Shown piece by piece: positions 23,330 to 32,267 of a stretch of 64,000 bases of DNA (the stretch's first letter is position 1; every line of letters starts with the position of its first letter). The translations under genes and the position numbers were made by a program. Location: contig NZ_CP033929.1 in assembly GCF_003815915.1 (NCBI RefSeq), forward strand, positions 2,232,001 through 2,296,000. Direction: 5' to 3'. Below the pieces are notes generated by a model. That model searched no databases and was not told the DNA's origin. It worked only from the letters and a program-made list of their open reading frames with translations. The DNA is from Chryseobacterium indoltheticum (GTDB lineage Bacteria; Bacteroidota; Bacteroidia; Flavobacteriales; Weeksellaceae).

Positions 23330-23396
23330 CAATGTATCAGTTTACCAATTAATCAAATTGGTACATTGTTACACTAATACATTGTTACATTAATAA
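23318..23396. repeat. AATGTAACA-type palindromic repeat cluster overlapping the purN stop
   Basis: GTAACAATGTA (23326-23336) pairs perfectly with TACATTGTTAC (23362-23372); further TACATTGTTACA words follow to 23396. The last codons of purN are inside the element. Confidence 0.75.
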
Positions 23397-23407
23397 AATA
23401 AAGACAC

Positions 23408-23612
23408 ACTTAGATAAAAAAAGATTTCGAAAAAGTAAAAAATCTAAGTAAAAGTAAGATCGGAGGTGAAAGAACCGGTCTACAGTTTGAAATAACTGTA
23501 AAAAGTAAAAATTGAAAGTCCCAAAAGGACGATTTAACCAAGTGTAGAGTGAAATCCTATGCTGAAAATGAAAGTAAAAATGAGTGAAAATCGCAGTATT
23601 GCGGTTTTCGCT
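23408..23612 (+). ncRNA. candidate structured 5' leader (riboswitch-like) of purH
   Basis: In about 205 bases without an ORF I find six nested or successive helices: ACTTAGAT 23408-23415 with ATCTAAGT 23442-23449; AGATCGG 23457-23463 with CCGGTCT 23475-23481; ACAGTT 23482-23487 with AACTGT 23494-23499; GTCC 23518-23521 with GGAC 23527-23530; AGTGTAG 23541-23547 with CTATGCT 23557-23563; and a 13-bp hairpin 23583-23595 with 23600-23612. Loops are purine-rich and contain GTGAAA. The last hairpin ends 18 bases before the purH ATG and lacks a T tract, so control of translation is more likely than termination. It does not match the ZTP, THF or other purine-related riboswitch consensus I can recall. 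The ligand, if any, is unknown. Confidence 0.5.
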
Positions 23613-23630
23613 TAAAAAAATGAAAAATCT

Positions 23631-25145
23631 ATGAGCAAGAGAGTTTTGATCAGTGTTTCTGACAAAAGCGGATTAACAGAATTCGCACAGTTTTTGGAAT
23701 CCCAAAATTATGAATTGATTTCTACAGGCGGGACGTTCAAACATTTGAAAGAGGCTGGTTTAAATCCCATTCAGATCGACGAAGTAACAGATTTTCCTGA
23801 AATGTTGGATGGAAGAGTGAAAACTTTACACCCAAAAGTTCACGGTGGTTTATTGGCGGTTCGTTCAAACGAAGAACACATGAAAACGGTTCAGGAGCAC
23901 GGAATTGGCTTAATCGACATGGTGATCGTTAATCTTTATCCTTTTTTTGAAAATGTAAATAAAGATATTTCTTTACATGAAAAGGTAGAATTTATCGATA
24001 TCGGTGGACCATCAATGCTTCGTTCAGCAGCTAAAAACTTCGATTCTGTAACCGTAATTACCGATGTTGAAGATTATACGAAAGTAAAAATCGAAATGGA
24101 GCAAAACGGTGACACGTACATCGAAACTCGTAAAAGATTAGCCGGAAAAGTATTTAATCTTACTTCAGCCTATGATGCCGCGATCTCAAGAATGCTTTTA
24201 GAAGAAGATTATCCAACATATTTAAGTGCTTCTTATAAAAAAGTTTCAGACCTTAGATATGGTGAAAACCCACATCAGACAGCAGCATATTATGTTTCTA
24301 CTTTCGAAGACGGTGCGATGAAAGATTTCGAACAGTTGGGAGGTAAAGAATTGTCTTTCAATAACCTTCGCGATATGGATCTTTGCTGGAAAGTGGTTAC
24401 AGAATTTAAAGAAGAAATGGCTTGTTGTGCTGTAAAGCATTCTACACCTTGTGGAGTTGCTATCGGAACTTCAGCTTTGGAGACTTACCAAAAAACTTTC
24501 GAATGTGATCCTGTTTCTATCTTTGGCGGAATTGTTGCAATGAACTACAAAATCGACGCAGCAACAGCTGAAGAACTTAACAAAACATTCCTTGAAATTG
24601 TAATGGCTCCTGATTTTGATGACGAAGCTTTGGAAGTTTTAAGAAAAAAGAAAAATTTAAGAATTATAAAAATCGTAAACCCTGTTTCTGACAAACAAAC
24701 TTGGGTGAAGGTTGATGGAGGAATTTTGGTTCAGGATAACGACAGTATTTTCTCTGATGATATTAAAGTGGTAACAGAAACTCAACCAACAGACGAGCAA
24801 AAGAAAGCATTATTATTCTCTCAGAGAGTGGTAAAATATGTGAAATCTAACGCGATTGTAGTTTCTAACGGAATCCAGGCTTTCGGAATCGGAGGTGGAC
24901 AAGTAAACAGAATCTGGGCAACTCAACAAGCAATTGAAAGAGCTAAAGAAAAATTCACAGGAGACTTAGTTTTAGCTTCTGATGCATTTTTCCCTTTCCG
25001 TGATGTGGTAGATTTCTGCGCTCAGGAAGGTATTACGGCAATTATTCAGCCGGGTGGAAGTGTAAAAGACCAAGACAGCATCGAAGCGGCAAATGAGCAC
25101 AAAATCCCGATGATGTTTACTGGTGTTAGACATTTTTTCCATTAA
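23631..25145 (+). CDS. purH: bifunctional AICAR formyltransferase / IMP cyclohydrolase
   Basis: 504 residues. It catalyses the last two steps to IMP. The N-terminal MGS-like cyclohydrolase domain (about 1-190) shows [13 protein letters not shown] and [16 protein letters not shown]; the C-terminal AICAR transformylase domain shows [23 protein letters not shown] and [12 protein letters not shown], ending with the usual [10 protein letters not shown]. The chosen start is ATG 23631; a four-codon ORF (ATG 23620 to TGA 23634) overlaps it and may be accidental. The 301-bp upstream gap contains the repeat and the structured leader, pointing to separate control from purMN. Confidence 0.98.
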   Translation: MSKRVLISVSDKSGLTEFAQFLESQNYELISTGGTFKHLKEAGLNPIQIDEVTDFPEMLDGRVKTLHPKVHGGLLAVRSNEEHMKTVQEHGIGLIDMVIVNLYPFFENVNKDISLHEKVEFIDIGGPSMLRSAAKNFDSVTVITDVEDYTKVKIEMEQNGDTYIETRKRLAGKVFNLTSAYDAAISRMLLEEDYPTYLSASYKKVSDLRYGENPHQTAAYYVSTFEDGAMKDFEQLGGKELSFNNLRDMDLCWKVVTEFKEEMACCAVKHSTPCGVAIGTSALETYQKTFECDPVSIFGGIVAMNYKIDAATAEELNKTFLEIVMAPDFDDEALEVLRKKKNLRIIKIVNPVSDKQTWVKVDGGILVQDNDSIFSDDIKVVTETQPTDEQKKALLFSQRVVKYVKSNAIVVSNGIQAFGIGGGQVNRIWATQQAIERAKEKFTGDLVLASDAFFPFRDVVDFCAQEGITAIIQPGGSVKDQDSIEAANEHKIPMMFTGVRHFFH

Positions 25146-25174
25146 TTAAAATAGAATTAAAAAATAATTTGAGA

Positions 25175-25206
25175 TTGTATTTATAGCATTCAAAATTATA
25201 TATTTG
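25175..25206 (+). promoter_or_regulatory. purD promoter
   Basis: TTG at 25175-25177 and TATATTTG at 25199-25206 are separated by 21 bases, within the range of the Bacteroidota consensus, and the purD ATG follows 28 bases later. Confidence 0.7.
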
Positions 25207-25233
25207 TACAATAGACTAGATAATAAATAAAGT

Positions 25234-26472
25234 ATGAGAATATTAATCATAGGTGAAGGTGGTAGAGAATCTGCTTTGGCAGCAAAACTTCAGAAGGATT
25301 CTAGAGTGAGTCACATGTTTTTCGCCAACGGAAATGCAACTACTGGTGCGATAGGAAAAAATGTTCATTTATCGGAGATTAAAGAACTTAGAGATTTTGC
25401 AATCAAAGAAAAAGTAGATCTTACGATTGTAGGTCCGGAAGCTCCTTTGGTAGCTGGTTTGAAGGATGAATTTAAGAAACATGGTCTTAAGGTTTTCGGT
25501 CCGAATCAGAAAGTGGCAAGTCTTGAAGGAAGTAAAGCTTTCTCTAAGAAATTTATGCAGACCTATGATATTAAAACAGCAAAAGCTGTGGTATTTGATT
25601 CTTATCCTGAAGCTAAAGAATATGTTCAGAATCAGGAATATCCTTTAGTGGTAAAAGCAAGTGGTCTTGCTGGTGGAAAAGGAGTTGTAATCTGCGAAAC
25701 TTTGGAAGAAGCAGAAGCTACGATTCACGATTTCATGATCAGAAGAATCTACGGCGATGCAGGAATTCGTTTGGTTATCGAAGAATATTTAGAAGGATTT
25801 GAAGCATCAATAATTGCATTCTCAAATGGTGAAAAAATATTCCCATGTATTGCAGCTAAAGATTACAAAAAAGTAGGAAACGGCGATACAGGTCCAAATA
25901 CAGGAGGAATGGGTTCAGTAGCTCCAAGCCCTGAATTCACAGAAGTACATTATGTTGATTTTGAAAATAATATTCTGAATCCAACTGTAAAAGGTCTTAA
26001 AGCTGAAGGTTTCACGTTCAAAGGGATGATTTTCTTTGGATTAATGATTACCAAAAACGGGACTTACTTATTAGAATACAACATGAGATTCGGTGATCCT
26101 GAAACTCAGGTTTTGATGGCATTAATGGAAAACAATCTGTTAGATGTAATCAACGACTGTATGAGCGGTAAAGAAATCGAGCTTAAATTTAGAGACGAAA
26201 AAGCAGTGTGTTTGGTGATGTGTTCAGGTGGTTATCCTAGAAACATCGAGACTGGTTTTGAAATCACTGGTGAAGAAAAAGTAAGACACAGTCAGCTTTT
26301 ATATGCAGGAGCAATCAAAAAAGGAGATAAAGTGGTTTCCAACGGCGGTAGAGTTCTAAATATCGTTGCAACAGGCGCTACTTATGAAGAGGCCAGCAAA
26401 AAAGTATACGAAGACGCAAGTCATGTGCATTTCGATTACGGCTTCTACAGAGAAGACATCGGAAAGTTTTAA
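25234..26472 (+). CDS. purD: phosphoribosylamine--glycine ligase (GAR synthetase)
   Basis: 412 residues, ATP-grasp enzyme of step two of purine synthesis. The N-terminal motif ILIIGEGGRESALA is the PurD signature; VVGPEAPLVAGL follows as TIVGPEAPLVAG; the ATP-grasp core has VVKASGLAGGKGVV, GPNTGGMGSVAP and YNMRFGDPETQVLM with its metal-binding E and N residues. Length is normal. It has its own promoter after purH and a good terminator, so it may be monocistronic even though it sits inside the purine cluster. Confidence 0.98.
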   Translation: MRILIIGEGGRESALAAKLQKDSRVSHMFFANGNATTGAIGKNVHLSEIKELRDFAIKEKVDLTIVGPEAPLVAGLKDEFKKHGLKVFGPNQKVASLEGSKAFSKKFMQTYDIKTAKAVVFDSYPEAKEYVQNQEYPLVVKASGLAGGKGVVICETLEEAEATIHDFMIRRIYGDAGIRLVIEEYLEGFEASIIAFSNGEKIFPCIAAKDYKKVGNGDTGPNTGGMGSVAPSPEFTEVHYVDFENNILNPTVKGLKAEGFTFKGMIFFGLMITKNGTYLLEYNMRFGDPETQVLMALMENNLLDVINDCMSGKEIELKFRDEKAVCLVMCSGGYPRNIETGFEITGEEKVRHSQLLYAGAIKKGDKVVSNGGRVLNIVATGATYEEASKKVYEDASHVHFDYGFYREDIGKF

Positions 26473-26475
26473 TAT

Positions 26476-26504
26476 AAAGCCCTGATTTGTCGGGGCTTTT
26501 TTTA
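26476..26504 (+). terminator. purD terminator
   Basis: AAAGCCCTGA / TCGGGGCTTT (10 bp, one G-T pair), loop TTTG, followed by a T tract, starting four bases after the purD stop. Confidence 0.9.
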
Positions 26505-26506
26505 TT

Positions 26507-26623
26507 AGAAGCTATTTCCCGCTTTTCGCTATATCTTTTTTGTCATTGCGAACAAAGTAAAGCAATATGCTGAACTGGTGTACAATCGCAATAACAAAAA
26601 AGGATGTCGCTGCAATCGTGGCT
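26507..26623. repeat. dispersed palindromic repeat, copy 2
   Basis: It opens AGAAGCTATTTCCCGCTTTT and closes AAAAAAGGATGTCGCTGCAATC, like copy 1 at 13609-13693, but has a longer central insert (about 60 bases, with CATTGCGAACAAAGTAAAGC). It fills the space between purD and guaA. Confidence 0.75.
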
Positions 26624-26681
26624 ATGGTTTTCGGTATTTCAACAAAAATTAGTTATCAATCATCATTTATCAATTATAAAA

Positions 26682-28211
26682 ATGAACAACGGTATTATCA
26701 TTTTAGATTTCGGATCTCAGTACAACCAGCTTATCGGAAGAAGAATCCGTGAGATGGGTGTTTATTCCGAAATTTTACCTTTCAATACACCATTAGAAAC
26801 AATTTTAGAAAAGCAGCCGAAAGGGATCATCCTTTCCGGTGGACCAAGTTCTGTGAATGCGGAAAATGCTCATTTGGTTGAAAAAGAATTGTACGAACAG
26901 GGAATTCCGGTTTTGGGAATTTGCTACGGAATGCAACTTACAGCACATCTTTTAGGTGGAAAAGTACACAAAGGAGTAAAAGGAGAATACGGAAAAGCAC
27001 ACCTAGAAATTGTAAAAGAATCTTCTTTATTAAAAGGTGTTACCAACGATTCTATTGTTTGGATGAGCCACTTTGACGAAGTGGGAGAGTTACCTGCAGG
27101 TTTCGAGTTAAATGCAAAATCTGGTGTAATCGCTTCAATTTCTAACGAAGACAAAAAAATATATTGCGTACAGTTCCACCCGGAAGTTTCTCACACAGAA
27201 GAAGGTGGCAAAATGCTAGAAAATTTCGTGTTCCCAATTTGTAATGCAGAGAAAAACTGGAAACTTACAAATTATATCGAAAAAACAGTTGAAGAAATCA
27301 AAGAAAGAGTAGGAGATCAGAAAGTGATTCTTGGTCTTTCAGGAGGTGTAGATTCTTCTGTTGCAGCCGTTTTAATTCACAAAGCGATTGGTGATCAATT
27401 GCAATGTATCTTCGTAGACACAGGATTGTTGAGAAAAGACGAAGACGTAAAAGTAATGGAAAACTATGGAGAACATTTCCATATGAACATTAAGCTTGTT
27501 GATGCTAAAGAAAGATTCTTATCAAAATTAGCCGGAGTTGACGATCCTGAAGCAAAAAGAAAAATCATCGGAAACGAATTTATTCATGTTTTTGATGAAG
27601 AATCTCATAAAATTGAAGGCGCAAAATTTTTAGCACAAGGAACAATTTATCCTGATGTGATCGAAAGTCAGTCAGTAAACGGTCCTTCTGCAGTAATCAA
27701 ATCGCACCACAATGTTGGCGGACTTCCAGAAGAAATGGAGTTTGAATTATTGGAGCCTTTAAGAGAATTATTTAAAGACGAAGTAAGAAAAGTAGGTGAA
27801 GAATTGGGTATTCCTCATCATTTGGTACACAGACATCCTTTCCCTGGTCCTGGTTTAGGAATCAGAATTTTGGGCGCTGTAGATGCTGAAAAAGTGAAAA
27901 TCCTTCAGGAAGCGGATGATATTTTCATCGAAGAATTGTATAAAAATGATTTGTACGATAAAGTTTCTCAAGCTTTCGTAGTACTTCTTCCTGTAAAATC
28001 TGTAGGAGTAATGGGGGACGAAAGAACGTATGAATACACAGCAGTTGTTCGTTCAGCAAACACGATCGACTTTATGACGGCAACGTGGAGCAGACTTCCT
28101 TACGAGTTTTTAGATACTGTTTCAAGCAGAATCATCAACGAAGTAAGAGGAATCAACAGAGTCGCTTATGATATTTCAAGCAAACCACCTGCAACAATAG
28201 AGTGGGAGTAA
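26682..28211 (+). CDS. guaA: GMP synthase (glutamine-hydrolysing)
   Basis: 509 residues. It aminates XMP to GMP. The class I glutamine amidotransferase triad is C81 (GICYGMQ), H166 and E168 (FHPEVSH). The ATP pyrophosphatase P-loop is SGGVDSS (220-226), and the dimerisation domain ends PPATIEWE as in all GuaA. The start at 26682 (MNNGIIILDFGSQYNQL) is the correct family N-terminus; an in-frame ATG at 26604 lies within the repeat and would add 26 unrelated residues. It completes the purine cluster with the guanine branch. Confidence 0.98.
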   Translation: MNNGIIILDFGSQYNQLIGRRIREMGVYSEILPFNTPLETILEKQPKGIILSGGPSSVNAENAHLVEKELYEQGIPVLGICYGMQLTAHLLGGKVHKGVKGEYGKAHLEIVKESSLLKGVTNDSIVWMSHFDEVGELPAGFELNAKSGVIASISNEDKKIYCVQFHPEVSHTEEGGKMLENFVFPICNAEKNWKLTNYIEKTVEEIKERVGDQKVILGLSGGVDSSVAAVLIHKAIGDQLQCIFVDTGLLRKDEDVKVMENYGEHFHMNIKLVDAKERFLSKLAGVDDPEAKRKIIGNEFIHVFDEESHKIEGAKFLAQGTIYPDVIESQSVNGPSAVIKSHHNVGGLPEEMEFELLEPLRELFKDEVRKVGEELGIPHHLVHRHPFPGPGLGIRILGAVDAEKVKILQEADDIFIEELYKNDLYDKVSQAFVVLLPVKSVGVMGDERTYEYTAVVRSANTIDFMTATWSRLPYEFLDTVSSRIINEVRGINRVAYDISSKPPATIEWE

Positions 28212-28234
28212 TTTTGACTTGAATTTTTAAATAT

Positions 28235-28262
28235 AAATCCTGCCTTCGGCGGGATTTTTTGT
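28235..28262 (+). terminator. guaA terminator
   Basis: AAATCCTGCC / GGCGGGATTT (10 bp, one G-T pair) around TTC, followed by TTTT, starts 24 bases after the guaA stop. Confidence 0.9.
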
Positions 28263-28286
28263 TTTATTTTTGAATAAACTTTTAAT

Positions 28287-28805
28287 ATGAAAAATATTCT
28301 AATAACAATTTTTATAGTTGTACTCTCATCTTGTAATAAGAATCCTGAAATTACTGAAGTTGTAGAGAATAAAAAGATAATTGCTGAAATTGACCGGTTT
28401 ATAGAAGATTCAGACAAAAAAAATAAAGAAAAATTTATGGTAGTTTCCGGATTTCATGACTCACAGAAACAGAAAATAGATCTTCTTTTTACGAATCAAA
28501 AACCAGTTATTATTACCGAAAATACAGCAAGATATAATGATGAGATTAAAAATAGTAAATATGGTTATTTCACCTATAAAAATTATGAGTTTCTGGTTTC
28601 TGATAAAATGAAAAGTGTTTTTAAACTGGATTATAAAAATTTTGATGCGATGAAAAAACATTTTACCGTAAAAAAGAACTTTGCTACGAAAGAAGAGGCA
28701 ATGAAAAGTAAATGGAGAACCATGTATATGAGGTTGAACACCGCAAAAGATTCCGTAGAACAGAGCAACATCTCAGAAATATCCTTATCTGATTATAGCC
28801 GTTAA
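28287..28805 (+). CDS. hypothetical lipoprotein
   Basis: 172 residues with a lipoprotein signal peptide ending LSSC (Cys16). The mature part is highly charged (Lys/Glu-rich), with a helix about residues 25-50 (NKKIIAEIDRFIEDSDKKNK) and a mixed alpha/beta remainder. I recognise no family or catalytic motif. It stands alone between two terminators (28235 and 28822), so it is a single-gene unit. The residues after Cys (NKNPEITEV) do not form a clear acidic export signal. Confidence 0.72.
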   Translation: MKNILITIFIVVLSSCNKNPEITEVVENKKIIAEIDRFIEDSDKKNKEKFMVVSGFHDSQKQKIDLLFTNQKPVIITENTARYNDEIKNSKYGYFTYKNYEFLVSDKMKSVFKLDYKNFDAMKKHFTVKKNFATKEEAMKSKWRTMYMRLNTAKDSVEQSNISEISLSDYSR

Positions 28806-28821
28806 AATAAATTTTATAATC

Positions 28822-28849
28822 AATCCTGCCCTTTGCAGGATTTTTTTTT
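28822..28849 (+). terminator. intrinsic terminator
   Basis: AATCCTGC / GCAGGATT with loop CCTTT is followed by nine T residues, between the lipoprotein gene and pheA. Confidence 0.9.
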
Positions 28850-28876
28850 AATTGTATTTAAAATATAAATATTTTC

Positions 28877-28884
28877 TACATTTG
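28877..28884 (+). promoter_or_regulatory. pheA promoter -7 element, four bases from the ATG
   Basis: TACATTTG (28877-28884) with TTG at 28852-28854 (22-base spacing). Only four bases separate the box from the start codon, so transcription should begin at or beside the ATG. Confidence 0.65.
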
Positions 28885-28888
28885 TCCT

Positions 28889-29725
28889 ATGAAAATAGCA
28901 TACCTCGGTCCAAAAGCCAGTTTCACACAATTAGCAGCGTCTCAGATTTTCCCGAGCGAAGAATTAGTTCCTCAGTCGAGTATTTTAGATTGCTTTAATG
29001 CGGTGAAAAATAATGAAGTAGATAAAGCCGTAGTTCCATTAGAAAATTCTATTGAAGGAACAGTTTCTATGACCCTAGATTATCTCTACGATTTTGAAGT
29101 ATTTATCGAAACCGAATTGGTGATGCCCATTGCGCATCATTTGATGATTCATCCCGATAACGAAACTTTTGAGAAAGTCATTTCACATCCGCAAGCTTTG
29201 GCGCAGACTTTTCATTTCAGGTATGATCATTTTAAAGACATTTCTTCGCAGGATTATAGTTCTACAGCGGCTTCAGCTAAATTGGTTTCTGAAAATCCTC
29301 AGGAAAAATGGGCAGCAGTTGCCAATAGATATTCAGCAAAACTGTATGGCTTAAAAATTATTCATGAAAATATTCAGGATTTTGAACAGAATCACACCAA
29401 ATTTATTGTGATTTCAAAAACAAAATCTGCTTTAGATATTCCGTTACCGAGAACATCAGAAAAAACTTCTTTAATAATTACCCTTCCCGAAGATCATGCG
29501 GGAGGTCTTCATCAGGTGCTTTCTGTTTTTGCATGGCGAAAAATGAACCTTTCGAAAATTGAAAGCAGAACTTTAAAAACAGGTTTGGGAAATTATTTTT
29601 TCTTCATCAATGTAGCAAGTGAATGGCACAATGTTTTGTCCCAAAATGCTATTGACGAGATTATTGCATTAGGTACTAAAGTGAAATTTTTGGGACATTA
29701 TAATGAATATATTTTTGAAGAATAA
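28889..29725 (+). CDS. pheA: prephenate dehydratase
   Basis: 278 residues. It converts prephenate to phenylpyruvate in phenylalanine synthesis. The N-terminal PDT domain (about 1-180) starts KIAYLGPKASFTQLAA and includes VVPLENSIEGTVSMTLD and SSTAASAKL. The catalytic Thr is T170 in a TKF motif (TRF in most enzymes). A C-terminal ACT domain (about 192-275, SLIITLPEDHAGGLHQVLSVFAWRKMNLSKIESR) should bind phenylalanine for feedback inhibition. No chorismate mutase domain is attached. The promoter position suggests a leaderless mRNA. Confidence 0.95.
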   Translation: MKIAYLGPKASFTQLAASQIFPSEELVPQSSILDCFNAVKNNEVDKAVVPLENSIEGTVSMTLDYLYDFEVFIETELVMPIAHHLMIHPDNETFEKVISHPQALAQTFHFRYDHFKDISSQDYSSTAASAKLVSENPQEKWAAVANRYSAKLYGLKIIHENIQDFEQNHTKFIVISKTKSALDIPLPRTSEKTSLIITLPEDHAGGLHQVLSVFAWRKMNLSKIESRTLKTGLGNYFFFINVASEWHNVLSQNAIDEIIALGTKVKFLGHYNEYIFEE

Positions 29726-29792
29726 TTTTAGCTTGCGTTTTTAAAGATAATTGCTGAAAAATCTGTAATTTACATTTCCAAAATTATCACAG

Positions 29793-30494
29793 ATGATAGA
29801 TAAATTAAAATCTAAAAGCAATATTAGTGATGAATTTAAATATGTTGCCAAACTTCTGAGTCGTGCCACATTAAGCTTCTTGAAAATCAATCTTATCGGG
29901 CAGATTTCTATTGCAATTCTTTGTATTATCACAATTATTATAATTGTGAGTCAGACATTTAATAGTGGAGGCGGACCTGTTCATACCAACGGACAAGCTG
30001 CGATTTTAGTATTATTTGCAGCAAGACCGATTTCTTTCGGATTGACGATACTCAGTATTTTTGGAGCTCCGATTCTGTTATTCACATTAGGAAATAAATA
30101 TGTGATGTTTCGTACGATCAACAGATTGATTGCTGATAAAGGTGAACAATTACTTTTCCCGATAATTGACAGAATTTTAAATAAAGCAAAAGATAATCAG
30201 CCACAATTATTTCAAAAAGGAACAGATAAAGCCAAGCTCCAGTTGAAGCTATTACAGGAAATAAGAGATTCTAAAGAAAATAAATGGTTCAAGAAAATCA
30301 TTAGCTACGGTTTCAAGAAAGTTGAACTTGACGAAATAGATTTTAAAGATGAAAATGTGAGCTTTACCGAGATTTTAAAAATTAAAATTATCGATAAGCT
30401 TAAAGATATTTCCCAGCCAAGTCGACTGTTTTTTTATCTTATTTTGGGTTGGCAGGCTTTGATTTTGTTGTTGACTGTTTTTAAGGTTATTTAA
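29793..30494 (+). CDS. hypothetical membrane protein
   Basis: 233 residues with two membrane segments near the N-terminus (about 35-57 LIGQISIAILCIITIIIIVSQ and 75-100) and one at the C-terminus (about 210-231), with a charged cytosolic-looking region between. I do not recognise the family. A TACATTTC box close to the -7 consensus lies 15 bases upstream of the ATG. The next gene, an ABC1-family kinase, begins about 100 bases downstream on the same strand, so the two could be related in function, but nothing in the sequence proves it. Confidence 0.72.
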   Translation: MIDKLKSKSNISDEFKYVAKLLSRATLSFLKINLIGQISIAILCIITIIIIVSQTFNSGGGPVHTNGQAAILVLFAARPISFGLTILSIFGAPILLFTLGNKYVMFRTINRLIADKGEQLLFPIIDRILNKAKDNQPQLFQKGTDKAKLQLKLLQEIRDSKENKWFKKIISYGFKKVELDEIDFKDENVSFTEILKIKIIDKLKDISQPSRLFFYLILGWQALILLLTVFKVI

Positions 30495-30591
30495 TATTTG
30501 ATCTGAAGTGTCAAGTTTTAATATTGAAAGCAGTTTTTAAAAGGAATAATTTTTGAACGTAACTTGCAATTCAATTTACTCTCACCACAAT

Positions 30592-32235
30592 ATGTTTGAT
30601 AAGCAGCAAAGAAAACTAAAAAGATCGGCAAAACTGATTTCCGTTTTAAGTAAATACGGATTCAAAGATATGATTGCCAGAATGGGCAAAAAACCGGAAG
30701 AGAGTATTGCTCAATCTGACGAAATTATCTCAAAAGGAACTGTTTACGAACGCATTCGTCTCGTTTTGGAAGAGTTGGGTCCTACTTTTGTGAAACTCGG
30801 GCAGACTTTCAGTAACCGGGAAGATCTGCTTCCACCCGAGCTTATTCAGGAGCTTCAAAAACTTCAGGATAGAGTAGAAGTGGTAGAAATGAATGTAGAG
30901 GAAATTCTTGAGAATGAATTCAATATTATTCCCAAAGAACATTTTTCAGAAATTATTACAAAACCTTTGGCAACGGCGTCTATCGCACAAGTTTACAAAG
31001 CTACTTTAATTTCTGGGGAAGAAGTTATTCTGAAAATCAAAAAACCTGATGTTTTATCGGTTATTGAAGACGATTTATTGCTGATAAAAGATTTGGTAAA
31101 ACTCATTTCCACGTATTCTGAAATCGGTGCTAAACTGAATCTGAAGCAGGCAATTTTAACTTTTGAAAAATCGTTGCTCGAAGAAGTTTCTTTGGTGAAT
31201 GAAAGAAATAATATTCAGCAGTTTGCTTTAAATTTTAAAAATAATAAAGAAACTTACGTTCCGAAAGTCTATGATGAGTTTTCCAACAATAATATATTGT
31301 GCATGGAATTCATCGACGGAATAAAAGTAACCGATAAAGCGGAATTATTAAAGCATAATATCGACCCGGTTGTGGTTTCAGAAGTTGGTTTAAGGCTTTT
31401 TGTTTCGCAGATTTTAGATTACGGATTTTTCCATGCAGATCCTCATGCCGGCAATATTTTGGTAAAAAGAGATGGAAGAGTCGTATTTATAGATTTTGGC
31501 GCAGTCGGGAAAATACAGCCAAATGACAAGGAAATTTTAGAAAGTTTAATTGTTGCTTTTGTCGCTAAAAATTCTCATAAAATCGTCCGTTATCTGAAAA
31601 AAATGGCGGTGAGCTATGAAATTCCCGATGAGAGAAGATTCGAAAATGATGTAGATGAAGTTTTAAATTTCGTTCACAGCACTTCATTGAAAGACATCGA
31701 TCCTAATATTATTATCAATAAAATGAAAGATGTTCTGAAAGATAACAGGTTGTATATGCCTGATTATTTTTATCTTTTATTTAAAGGAATTGGCTTGATA
31801 GAAGGTGTTGGCCGAACCATCAATCCTGATTTGGATATTGTGAAAAGTCTTCATCCGTACACAAAAAAAATATTAAGCAACAAAATAAGTCCCAAGAAAC
31901 TCCTGAAAACAGGAATCGAAAAGATAATGACTTTCACCGATAATGTAGACGAAATTCCTAAAGAACTGCGTTCTGTATTACAAAAACTGGACGATAACAG
32001 TTTTACAATTTCGAGTGAAATTAAAAATATTGACAAAACGAATCAGTTAATAAAATCGAGCATTATCAATCTTATTTTAGCGATGATTTTAGGAGCAAAT
32101 ATTATTGCAACAGCCATTGTTTTTGTTTCAGAATCCGGTCCGCGAATTGGGGAAATGTCTTTGGTGGCTGTTCTTGGATTTTTGTTTTCAGTATTGCTGG
32201 TAATCATTCTTTTGCTGAGAATTACAAGGAAATGA
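30592..32235 (+). CDS. ABC1/ADCK/UbiB family atypical kinase
   Basis: 547 residues. Start ATG 30592 (MFDKQQRKLK) is preferred to a TTG 39 bases earlier. The family-defining KxGQ motif is K68-Q71 in PTFVKLGQTFSNREDLLP; TASIAQVYKA takes the place of the A-rich nucleotide loop; DPHAGN (about 283) and IDFGAVG (about 300) are the kinase catalytic and metal motifs. Two membrane helices close the protein (about 485-547). E. coli UbiB supports ubiquinone synthesis; flavobacteria use menaquinone, so the role here is probably in isoprenoid quinone or lipid handling (inference). Confidence 0.92.
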   Translation: MFDKQQRKLKRSAKLISVLSKYGFKDMIARMGKKPEESIAQSDEIISKGTVYERIRLVLEELGPTFVKLGQTFSNREDLLPPELIQELQKLQDRVEVVEMNVEEILENEFNIIPKEHFSEIITKPLATASIAQVYKATLISGEEVILKIKKPDVLSVIEDDLLLIKDLVKLISTYSEIGAKLNLKQAILTFEKSLLEEVSLVNERNNIQQFALNFKNNKETYVPKVYDEFSNNNILCMEFIDGIKVTDKAELLKHNIDPVVVSEVGLRLFVSQILDYGFFHADPHAGNILVKRDGRVVFIDFGAVGKIQPNDKEILESLIVAFVAKNSHKIVRYLKKMAVSYEIPDERRFENDVDEVLNFVHSTSLKDIDPNIIINKMKDVLKDNRLYMPDYFYLLFKGIGLIEGVGRTINPDLDIVKSLHPYTKKILSNKISPKKLLKTGIEKIMTFTDNVDEIPKELRSVLQKLDDNSFTISSEIKNIDKTNQLIKSSIINLILAMILGANIIATAIVFVSESGPRIGEMSLVAVLGFLFSVLLVIILLLRITRK

Positions 32236-32267
32236 GAAATTTAATTCAATAAATATATTAAACTAAA

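Noticed and set aside
23583..23612. Last hairpin of the purH leader read as an intrinsic terminator
   Set aside because: The stem is strong, but the bases after it are CTTAAAAAAA rather than a T tract.
23620..23634. Four-codon ORF overlapping the purH start
   Set aside because: It overlaps the ATG in an ATGA arrangement, which could allow coupling, but such a short ORF is likely by chance.
26604..26681. N-terminal extension of guaA
   Set aside because: The 26 extra residues come from the repeat and precede the true GuaA start MNNGIIILDFGSQ.
30553..30591. TTG start for the ABC1-family kinase
   Set aside because: The ATG at 30592 gives a normal N-terminus and the added residues have no family likeness.
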